The notes beneath the pieces were generated by a model that did not search any database, had not been told where the DNA came from, and saw nothing but the letters and a program-made list of their open reading frames with translations. A program made the translations under genes and the position numbers. Below, in pieces: positions 25,660-32,939 of a stretch of 38,152 nucleotides of DNA (positions are counted from its first letter, which is position 1; each line of letters opens with the position of its first letter). The stretch is from positions 1-38,152 of the forward strand of contig CAIOYY010000021.1 of NCBI GenBank assembly GCA_903862715.1, read 5' to 3'. The stretch comes from an uncultured Alphaproteobacteria bacterium (GTDB lineage: Bacteria; Pseudomonadota; Alphaproteobacteria; Micropepsales; Micropepsaceae).

Positions 25660-27858
25660 TTAGTGCTCCAGCGGATTCTGGCGAACCTGGAAGTGATAGA
25701 CCTTCGGGCGCGTGCCCTGGCCGGATTCCATGTGGAACGGCGTTCGTTGACCGGAAGTCACCCACAGGCCACGACCCTTCCAGCCGATATTCGCATCGTC
25801 GATACGGCCGTCGAGACCCTTCGCGAAGAAGCCCATCGGGTAGGGAACACGCATCGAAACGATTTCCTCCCCAACCATCGCCAGCAGCGAGTCGGACGTA
25901 TTGCCGATCACGATCGGCGTGTTGTCGCCGAGGCCGCTGGTGTTGAACTGGTCGACCCAAGTGTAATAGCTCGTCTCCGCGCTGCCCGGCACATCCTGCA
26001 TGTTTTTATATTGCGGTCCGGGCATCTGCCACCAGGAGAAGCCTTCCGGGCAATGACGTCCCGTCGCTTCTGGCCCGTTCAGCGGTCCCGTGCATTTGCG
26101 CACGTCGAAGCTGATGATGTGGCCGCTCTGTACGCCCGCCCACATCACTCCGTTGCGGTCGATGTCGGCGCCACGGATGGAGTGCAGACGAACTGGAATG
26201 CTTTCGTCGAAATAGGGCAGTTCGTAATATTGCGAGATCGTCGTGGCGGGCGGATTGTCACCCGGAATGACGCGCACGAAACCGCTCGGGAACGGCACCA
26301 CTGCGCCCCAGATCGAACCATCGACCGGGCTGACCGAGATCGAGTAATTGCCGAGATTCATCAGCTTGTCGCGGGTCGGATCAACTGGCTCGTCCTGCGG
26401 AACCGGATCTGGATCACGCACGCCATTGCCATTGGTGTCGAGCACGAAGGCGGTCCAGCCCTGCGATGCCGCAACGTCGCCCGTTTCTTCAAACATGCTG
26501 GTGTTGAACCAGCCGATGAACGGATAGGCATTGTTCACGCCGCCCGACGAGAACCACAGCGTGTTGGTGCCGTCTTCCGTGAAGCCGAGATGGTGGGTGT
26601 TGAAGCAGGTCGGGATCAGTTCCCACTCACCGGTTGCCGGATCGTACATTGAAAGCTGACGACCCGACTGATTGATCGGCGAGAGCATGGCCGACGGATG
26701 GGCCGAACCTTCGCGACAGAAATCCGGATTGGCAGCGGGCTTGACGCGCGAGGTGAACCAGACGCGTCCGCGCTCATCCATCATAGGATTATGCGTCACG
26801 CTCTGGCTGTCCCAGATCGCTTCATTGCCCCAGTAGACCGAGGGCTGGAAGATCGGATCATCGATCGTGGACGGCACGTCGTCAGGGACGGGAATTTCCA
26901 CAAAAGAGGTTTCATGCGTGACCGGATCGAGCACCGGGAATTTGTCGGTGCTGAGTTCGGGCGACCCATAAAGCTTGCCATAGGCATTTACTGTCGGATT
27001 GCGGCGGTCGGTCGCCATTTCATCATGCATATAATATTGCGGTTCCGACCAATCCCATTGCGTAACGACCACATTGCGTTCCACGCCCTGCGGACGCTCC
27101 GGCTGGGCGAAAGGAAGCTCACCCGCCGCGATACGGTCGGTCCAGTCAGCATATTCTTCCAGCGCGCGCTTCGCACCGAAGCGGGCAATGCCTTCGACCA
27201 TCGACGTTGAGGCCTGGCCGGACTGAATGCGGCGCGTCCACGCATCGACCGAGTTGTCGAAATCGCCGAGTTCAGGATGCAGCGTTCGCGTAGCTTCCGA
27301 ACCGAACTGATGGCAGGAATAGCAGCCCGTCGATTTGACGAGATGCATCCATTCGCCCTGGGTCTCGACGTCCGGGCTGATGCCATTGCCGGCGTCACCG
27401 GTACCGGGAAATTCTTCGGGTTCCGGCACTTCGAGCAGCGATCCCCAGTAAAGCGCGGGATAAATTTCGGCGGCTGTTCTTTCATCTGGCGCGGCGACCT
27501 GTTCGAGGTCGACCTGGGCGCCGGGCGCCGTCATCGTCTTCGCTGAATCAAGAAGACCGTAACCACGCGACCACACCTCGTAGTTCGCAGCGGGCAGATC
27601 GGGGAGCACATAGCGGCCCTGATCGTCGGTCACGACGCTGCGCACGAAATAGGTCGGCAAATCGTTCGTCTCGGCAATAACCCAGACGCCAGCTTCGGGC
27701 CCGTTCGGGCCCATCACGACGCCCGCGATGTCATCGTCGTCCATCGCAATGTCCGCACCCGCGCCGCCGCCGCCGAGCCAATCCTGCTGGACCGCGACAT
27801 AGGTAAGAATACCCAATCCAATTAGGCCGCTTGCGGCCAGCAATGACGATTTCGTCAT
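25660..27858 (-). CDS. Paralog C: membrane-anchored carboxypeptidase-regulatory-like / CxxCH / propeller-like protein
   Basis: First transcribed of the three paralogs, about 732 residues from the ATG at 27858, which has GAGG at a good distance; a GTG at 27870 is the frame's first start. The N-terminus MTKSSLLAASGLIGLGILTYVAV is a hydrophobic anchor without lipobox, followed by a Gly-rich linker. The beta-sandwich region is about 44-120, the haem-c-type CYSCH is at 179-183 and DTNGNGVRD starts near 474. Shared family marks include NPDFCREGS, TCF(N)THH, RKCTGPLNGPEATGRHCPEG and the last residues PLEH. It ends at a strong terminator and has its own promoter candidate (27913-27947), so it is a separate transcription unit from B-A. 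Function unknown. Confidence 0.88.
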   Translation of the reverse strand: MTKSSLLAASGLIGLGILTYVAVQQDWLGGGGAGADIAMDDDDIAGVVMGPNGPEAGVWVIAETNDLPTYFVRSVVTDDQGRYVLPDLPAANYEVWSRGYGLLDSAKTMTAPGAQVDLEQVAAPDERTAAEIYPALYWGSLLEVPEPEEFPGTGDAGNGISPDVETQGEWMHLVKSTGCYSCHQFGSEATRTLHPELGDFDNSVDAWTRRIQSGQASTSMVEGIARFGAKRALEEYADWTDRIAAGELPFAQPERPQGVERNVVVTQWDWSEPQYYMHDEMATDRRNPTVNAYGKLYGSPELSTDKFPVLDPVTHETSFVEIPVPDDVPSTIDDPIFQPSVYWGNEAIWDSQSVTHNPMMDERGRVWFTSRVKPAANPDFCREGSAHPSAMLSPINQSGRQLSMYDPATGEWELIPTCFNTHHLGFTEDGTNTLWFSSGGVNNAYPFIGWFNTSMFEETGDVAASQGWTAFVLDTNGNGVRDPDPVPQDEPVDPTRDKLMNLGNYSISVSPVDGSIWGAVVPFPSGFVRVIPGDNPPATTISQYYELPYFDESIPVRLHSIRGADIDRNGVMWAGVQSGHIISFDVRKCTGPLNGPEATGRHCPEGFSWWQMPGPQYKNMQDVPGSAETSYYTWVDQFNTSGLGDNTPIVIGNTSDSLLAMVGEEIVSMRVPYPMGFFAKGLDGRIDDANIGWKGRGLWVTSGQRTPFHMESGQGTRPKVYHFQVRQNPLEH

Positions 27859-27912
27859 GCGCGTCCTCACCCTCCCGAACTGTTAAATCCACACACAAAT
27901 TGTGGTGCAGCT

Positions 27913-27947
27913 TGGCCCATCCATGTCCAGGCTGCGATTATTGTCAA
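27913..27947 (-). promoter_or_regulatory. Promoter candidate of paralog C, related to that of paralog B
   Basis: A perfect TTGACA (complement of 27942-27947) on the minus strand is followed by a block that aligns with the one before paralog B. The inverted repeat is shorter and imperfect here: TGGCC at 27913-27917 and GTCCA at 27925-27929 with one mismatch. The shared layout suggests duplicated control regions. Confidence 0.45.
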
Positions 27948-28099
27948 TATGACACGGTGGCGTTGCACGCCATGCATCTGATCCGCTTCGGCAATTCCGT
28001 TTCTGGCCTTAGCAGGGCACCGCGTCCGGCGTCACGGGATCGCAAGACGTCTCTCAGTGCAAAAAATCGCAAATCCGAGCACGGATTACGACCCCCATC

Positions 28100-28116
28100 A
28101 CGGCATTGTTTGCCGT
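28100..28116 (-). terminator. Small hairpin downstream of topA
   Basis: ACGGCA at 28100-28105 and TGCCGT at 28111-28116 form a 6-bp stem with a 5-base loop, 24 bp past the topA stop. No T-run follows on the minus strand, so a terminator role is uncertain; it occupies part of the 282-bp gap before paralog C. Confidence 0.25.
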
Positions 28117-28140
28117 TTAGAAGCCCGATTAGCCGCGCGA

Positions 28141-30864
28141 TTACGCGTTTTTGACAGGCTTTGCGGCTTTGCCGGATGCGGATTTGGCAGCGGGCTTATT
28201 GGGAACGGCTTTCTTGGCGTTCGTTTTTGCGCCCGCCTTCTTGGCCGGGGCCTTTTCAGCAGGTGCCTTTGCTTCGCTGGCCGCAACCGCGCCTGCAGGC
28301 TTTTTGCCCGATGCCTTTTTGCCCGATGCCTTTTTGACAGGCGCCCTTTTCGGCGCCTTCTTGCTCGGCCCCTTCGCCGCGCGGGCGGACAGAAGCTCCA
28401 ATGCCTGCGGCAGTTCCACCGACATCGGATCAAGGTCGCGCGGTAAGGTCGCGTTGGTCGTGCCGTCGGTGACATAGGGGCCGTAGCGGCCCTTCATTAC
28501 TTTGATGGCGGTCTCGGAGCCTTCCGGCTTGCCCAGTTCTTTCAGCGCCTGCGCTCCGCGCGGGCGCGCGCCCTTGGTCTTGCGTTCCGCGATCAGCGTT
28601 ACGGCGTGATTGAGCCCGACGGTGAACACATCTTCCGGCGTTTCCAGCGACGCGTAGGTGCCGTCATGCGCGACATAGGGTCCAAAGCGGCCATAGCCTG
28701 CGACGATGGGCTTTCCGCTTTCGGGATGGAGACCTACTTCTCGCGGCAGTGCGAGCAGCTTAAGCGCCATCGCAAGATCGATGGCCTCAGGCGAGAAGCC
28801 TTTCGGAATACTGGCGCGTTGTGGCTTGTCGCCTTCACCGCGCTGCACATAGGGACCGAACCGCCCCGATTTCAGATGGACGCTTTCGCCCGATGCAGGG
28901 TCTTTGCCGAGTTCGCGCGGCTCGGGTCCTGCGTTGCCGTCGCCGGGACCGATCTGCCGCGTGAAACCGCATTCCGGATAATTGGAGCAGCCGACAAAGG
29001 CGCCGAAGCGTCCGAGCTTAAGATTCAATCTTCCATTGCCGCAGGTCGGACAGACGCGCGGATCGGTGCCGCCCGGCAGTTTCGGGAAAATATGCGGTGC
29101 AAGGATTTCATCGAGCGCGTCGATGACCTGAGCGAATTTGAGGCTCTTGGTGTCTTCCGTGGCGGTGTGGAAGCTGCCCCAGAAATCGCGCAGCAATTTC
29201 TTCCACGGCAATTCGCCGGCCGAGACTTTGTCGAGATTTTCCTCGAGCTCGGCGGTGAAGTCATATTCGACATAGCGCCGGAAAAAACTCGTCAGAAAGG
29301 CGGTGACGATCCGACCCTTATCTTCCGGAATGAAACGGTTGCGGTCCATGCGCACATAGGCGCGGTCGCGCAGGACCGATAGAATGGAAGCATAGGTCGA
29401 TGGCCGCCCGATACCGAGTTCTTCGAGCTTCTTCACAAGGCTTGCTTCTGAATAACGCGGCGGCGGCTCGGTGAAATGCTGTTCGGGCTTTACCTTTGTG
29501 GGGTTCAGCACATCGCCCTTCGAGAGCGCGGGAAGATTGCCGTCTTCGGAATCGGATTCGTCGTCGCGGCCTTCCTGGTAGAGCGCCAGAAATCCGTCGA
29601 ATAGCGTTACGGTACCCGTCGCGCGAAGAACCGCCTTACCGTCGGCAGACGCAACATCAATGGTCGTGCGTTCCTGTTCGGCGCTTTCCATCTGTGAGGC
29701 AAGGGCGCGTTTCCAGATCAGCTCGTAGAGCTTGGATTGTTCGTCATCCAGATAGCGCCGCATCTGGTCGGGCGTGCGCGCGAAGCTCGTGGGACGAATG
29801 GCTTCATGCGCTTCCTGCGCATTTTTCGCCTTGGAGGAATAGGCGCGGGGCACCTTCGGAACGTAACGATCACCATGCAATTTGCCGATGACGCTGCGGC
29901 ATTCGCCGACCGCTTCGCCGGCCATCGTTACACCGTCGGTACGCATGTAGGTAATGAGACCGGTGGTTTCCCCGCCCAGCGTCACGCCTTCATAAAGCCC
30001 CTGCGCGATTTTCATGGTGCGCGCGGCAGCGAAACCGAGCTTGCGCGAGGCTTCCTGCTGCAGCGTGGAGGTGATGAAAGGGGGCGCCGGATGACGGCGC
30101 ACCGGTTTCTTCTCGACCTCACTGACGGCAAACTTTCCGCCTTCGATGATGGCTTGCGCGCGCTTTGCGTCCGCTTCGGTCTTGATGGCGAGCTTGTCGA
30201 GCTTCTTGCCGTCGAGATGTGTGAGATGCGCGGTGAGATTGCCGTTCTTCGCGGCGAAATCGGCGTCGATGGTCCAGTATTCGTGGCTGATGAAGGCTTC
30301 GATCTCGAGCTCGCGGTCGCAGATCAGACGCAGCGCGACCGATTGCACGCGCCCTGCCGAGCGTGCACCCGGAAGCTTGCGCCACAAAACCGGCGAGAGA
30401 TTGAAACCGACGAGATAATCCAGCGCGCGGCGGGCGAGATAGGCGTCCACCAGCTCCGCGTTGATGTCGCGGGGATGGGCCATGCCATCCAGTACGGCAT
30501 TCTTGGTGATCGCGTTGAAGACAACACGCTGGACCTCGGCCTTGCCGAGGGCGCGCCTTTGTTTGAGCGCTTCCAGAATATGCCAGGAAATGGCTTCGCC
30601 TTCACGGTCCGGGTCGGTGGCGAGGATCAGCCGCGTGGCTGTTTTCATCGCATCGGCAATCTCCTTGATCCGGCCTTGCGCCTTCGGATCGACTTCCCAG
30701 ACCATCGCGAAATCGTCGTCCGGCTTTACCGAGCCATCCTTGGAGGGCAGGTCGCGGATATGGCCATAAGAGGCCAATACCTTGAAATCGCTTCCCAAAT
30801 ATTTGTTGATCGTCTTCGCCTTGGCGGGAGATTCAACGACGACGACGGTGGAAGGTCCAGCCAT
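28141..30864 (-). CDS. topA: DNA topoisomerase I
   Basis: A 907-residue type IA topoisomerase that relaxes negative supercoils. The TOPRIM domain opens with VVVESPAKAKTINKYLG and has the acidic DPDREGEAISWH motif; the catalytic tyrosine is Tyr306 in ITYMRTDGV. After the core come a four-cysteine zinc element (CPTCGNGRLNLKLGRFGAFVGCSNYPECG pattern) and several GRFGPYV-type topo C-terminal repeats. The last about 90 residues are an Ala/Lys/Pro-rich basic tail, with a tandem KKASG repeat. A TTGACA at the complement of 30941-30946 is a possible -35. Gene order dprA-topA on the minus strand is standard for alphaproteobacteria. Confidence 0.96.
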   Translation of the reverse strand: MAGPSTVVVVESPAKAKTINKYLGSDFKVLASYGHIRDLPSKDGSVKPDDDFAMVWEVDPKAQGRIKEIADAMKTATRLILATDPDREGEAISWHILEALKQRRALGKAEVQRVVFNAITKNAVLDGMAHPRDINAELVDAYLARRALDYLVGFNLSPVLWRKLPGARSAGRVQSVALRLICDRELEIEAFISHEYWTIDADFAAKNGNLTAHLTHLDGKKLDKLAIKTEADAKRAQAIIEGGKFAVSEVEKKPVRRHPAPPFITSTLQQEASRKLGFAAARTMKIAQGLYEGVTLGGETTGLITYMRTDGVTMAGEAVGECRSVIGKLHGDRYVPKVPRAYSSKAKNAQEAHEAIRPTSFARTPDQMRRYLDDEQSKLYELIWKRALASQMESAEQERTTIDVASADGKAVLRATGTVTLFDGFLALYQEGRDDESDSEDGNLPALSKGDVLNPTKVKPEQHFTEPPPRYSEASLVKKLEELGIGRPSTYASILSVLRDRAYVRMDRNRFIPEDKGRIVTAFLTSFFRRYVEYDFTAELEENLDKVSAGELPWKKLLRDFWGSFHTATEDTKSLKFAQVIDALDEILAPHIFPKLPGGTDPRVCPTCGNGRLNLKLGRFGAFVGCSNYPECGFTRQIGPGDGNAGPEPRELGKDPASGESVHLKSGRFGPYVQRGEGDKPQRASIPKGFSPEAIDLAMALKLLALPREVGLHPESGKPIVAGYGRFGPYVAHDGTYASLETPEDVFTVGLNHAVTLIAERKTKGARPRGAQALKELGKPEGSETAIKVMKGRYGPYVTDGTTNATLPRDLDPMSVELPQALELLSARAAKGPSKKAPKRAPVKKASGKKASGKKPAGAVAASEAKAPAEKAPAKKAGAKTNAKKAVPNKPAAKSASGKAAKPVKNA
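28306..28335. repeat. Tandem 15-bp repeat inside topA
   Basis: Two exact copies of a 15-base unit, GCCCGATGCCTTTTT (28306-28320 and 28321-28335), encode a doubled KKASG unit in the basic tail of topoisomerase I. Copy number of such in-frame units often varies between strains. Confidence 0.85.
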
Positions 30865-30940
30865 GGGTCTCTTGGAATAGGGTGGCGCCGGGATGATCCG
30901 GGCGCGGAAGCCGCGGACACTGATCGAAGCGCCGGACGAG

Positions 30941-30946
30941 TGTCAA
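30941..30946 (-). promoter_or_regulatory. Possible -35 box of topA
   Basis: A perfect TTGACA on the minus strand lies 77 bp upstream of the topA start. The hexamer 17 bases further on (TCAGTG) is a poor -10, so this is a tentative promoter. Confidence 0.3.
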
Positions 30947-31002
30947 CGCTCTTACTTCAACCACAGGTAGAAAATATGCTTATTATCGTAGCGTGCTCCA
31001 CT

Positions 31003-31026
31003 AAAAATTGCGGGCATGGGCAATTT
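31003..31026 (-). terminator. Probable terminator of dprA
   Basis: AAATTGC at 31005-31011 pairs with GCAATTT at 31020-31026 (7 bp, 8-base loop). On the minus strand the stem runs into a T-run (complement of 31003-31007). The hairpin overlaps the dprA stop codon region, a common position for intrinsic terminators. Confidence 0.5.
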
Positions 31027-32248
31027 ACGCGAGAGGCCGAGGCGGATTTCCGGGCGTATGGCGCACTGCTTTTTCCACCGCGTCAGCGCCAGGAGCACCG
31101 GGGTGGCGCGCCAGTCTTCCGGCCAATTCCAGCTCCAATAATATGGTGAGAATCTGGGACGCCGGACCGCTGCACTGGCGGAGAAGCTCGTCGATCTCTA
31201 CCGGGGCAGGCGAGAGTTTTTCCTCAACCGCGCGCCGCATGCGTTCGTCGTCAATAACGGAAAACGCCTCGTCTCTATGAGGGGTATCATCAACCGATCC
31301 CGGCCTCGCAGCGGACGCAGTGACGTTATTGAAGGACATCCCACTTCCCAGGTGGGTACCCTCTTCAAAGCGCTGTATCAGGATCGGGCGCAGCGCCGAT
31401 AGCACGTCCTCCGCGGATTCGGTGAGTGTCGCGCCTTCGCGCAGCAAGCGATTCGATCCCTTTGCGCGCGGATCGAGCGGCGATCCCGGTACTGCGAAGA
31501 CTTCGCGCCCCTGTTCCAGCGCATAGGATGCGGTGATCAGCGAGCCTGACCGTTCCGCCGCCTCGATGACCACGACCCCACGCGCGAGGCCGGAGATGAT
31601 CCGGTTACGCCTTGGGAAATGCCGCGCCAGGGGCGCCATGCCCAGCGCCATTTCCGAAACGACCGCACCCCCTTTGATGATCTGCTCATGAAGCGCCGTA
31701 TTTTCCGGGGGATATATAATGTCGGCGCCGCCCGCCACGACGGCGACGGTACCGCTGCCAAGGGCGGCCAGATGTGCGGCGCGGTCGATGCCGCGCGCGA
31801 GACCCGATACGACAACAAGACCCGCGTCGCCCAGATCGGACGCCATGCGCTCGGCGAATTTCATGCCCAGCGCGGACGCGTTGCGCGCGCCGACCACGGC
31901 GACCATGTCGCGGTTCAGAATGTCCGCGCGGCCCAGAACGGTCAGTATCGGCGGCGGCGCATCGAGCGCGGCAAGTGCTTCCGGATAATCCGGTTCGCAG
32001 CAGGCGATCATCCGCCCCGACAATGTACGCACGGCGTCCCATTCGCGCTCAGCGTTTTCGCGCGGCGTCAGCTGCAATGCGCGCCCGCCGCGTTTGGCAA
32101 GCAACGGGGCTGCATCGAGTGCTTCATGAATGTCGCCGAAGCGCGCGAGAAGCGACGCAAAAGTCGCGGGGCCGATATTTTCGGTCCGCGCAAGGCGCAG
32201 CCAGGCGATGCGCTCAGCCTCGCTTAATTGCCGATGGACCGCATTCAT
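31025..32248 (-). CDS. dprA: DNA-processing protein DprA
   Basis: A 407-residue protein of the DprA/Smf family, which binds incoming single-stranded DNA and loads RecA during natural transformation. The Rossmann-like core shows VAVVGARNASALG, VVSGLARGIDRAAH, VAVVAGGADIIYPPEN, FPRRNRIISGLARGVVVIEAAERSGSLITA and FAVPGSPLDPRAKGSN. An N-terminal SAM-like part precedes it and a C-terminal winged-helix-like part follows. The ATG at 32248 shares the ATGA overlap with the plsY stop, so the two genes are coupled; the longer frame upstream overlaps plsY and is not used. Presence of dprA alone does not show that the organism is competent. Confidence 0.94.
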   Translation of the reverse strand: MNAVHRQLSEAERIAWLRLARTENIGPATFASLLARFGDIHEALDAAPLLAKRGGRALQLTPRENAEREWDAVRTLSGRMIACCEPDYPEALAALDAPPPILTVLGRADILNRDMVAVVGARNASALGMKFAERMASDLGDAGLVVVSGLARGIDRAAHLAALGSGTVAVVAGGADIIYPPENTALHEQIIKGGAVVSEMALGMAPLARHFPRRNRIISGLARGVVVIEAAERSGSLITASYALEQGREVFAVPGSPLDPRAKGSNRLLREGATLTESAEDVLSALRPILIQRFEEGTHLGSGMSFNNVTASAARPGSVDDTPHRDEAFSVIDDERMRRAVEEKLSPAPVEIDELLRQCSGPASQILTILLELELAGRLARHPGAPGADAVEKAVRHTPGNPPRPLA

Positions 32249-32898
32249 CGTGAGCCGATATGCGGTTCCTGCCCGGCAATAAGGCGGGCGATATTGGCGC
32301 GATGCGTCACGAAAATCATGAACGCGAGGAAGAGTTCGACGAGCGCAAAGAGCAGCATCTCCTGTTCGGTATGCAAAAAATCGAAGCCATACCAGAATAG
32401 GAAGAAGAGCGGCGTAAATGCGGCTGAAACGAGGGCGGCGAGTGACGATATACGAAAGAAGATCGCAATCGACACCCAACTGATGCAGGTCAGCAGCCCT
32501 ATCGGCCAGAAGAGCGCCAGCGTAATGCCGATAAAGGTGGCGACCCCCTTGCCACCGCGAAAGCGCAGCCAGACCGGAAAGAGGTGACCGAAGAACACGC
32601 CGATGGCGGCTATGACCGCGAAGGCGTCGCCGACATAATAGTCGGCAAGAAAGACGGCGAGGGCTCCCTTACCCATGTCGCAGACAAGCGTCGCGGCAGC
32701 CGCCCATTTTTTTCCAGTCCGCAGCACATTGGTCGCGCCGATATTGCCCGAGCCGATTTGCCGTAAGTCCCCCGCGCCCGAAAGTGTCGCGAAGATGACC
32801 CCGAACGGAATCGATCCGATGAGATAGGCCAACGCCAGTGTCGCCAGGAGGTAGGGCATCGCATCCTGCCAGGGGAGATAAGCAAGCGAGGTGAGCAT
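32245..32898 (-). CDS. plsY: Glycerol-3-phosphate acyltransferase PlsY
   Basis: A 217-residue integral membrane acyltransferase that transfers the acyl group from acyl-phosphate to glycerol 3-phosphate, the first step of phospholipid synthesis. Conserved motifs are GSIPFG (near residue 28), GSGNIGATNVLRTGKK, GHLFPVWLRFRGGKGVAT and the C-terminal segment with HRANIARLIAGQE. Five or so hydrophobic segments are visible. The ATG at 32898 gives the usual length and is preceded by GGGG-rich bases. It overlaps dprA by four bases and follows pyrB after 41 bp, so the genes are likely one transcription unit. Confidence 0.95.
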   Translation of the reverse strand: MLTSLAYLPWQDAMPYLLATLALAYLIGSIPFGVIFATLSGAGDLRQIGSGNIGATNVLRTGKKWAAAATLVCDMGKGALAVFLADYYVGDAFAVIAAIGVFFGHLFPVWLRFRGGKGVATFIGITLALFWPIGLLTCISWVSIAIFFRISSLAALVSAAFTPLFFLFWYGFDFLHTEQEMLLFALVELFLAFMIFVTHRANIARLIAGQEPHIGSR

Positions 32899-32939
32899 CG
32901 GCCCCTTATCCCCTTTTTTTTCGGGAAAAGGAACGCAGC

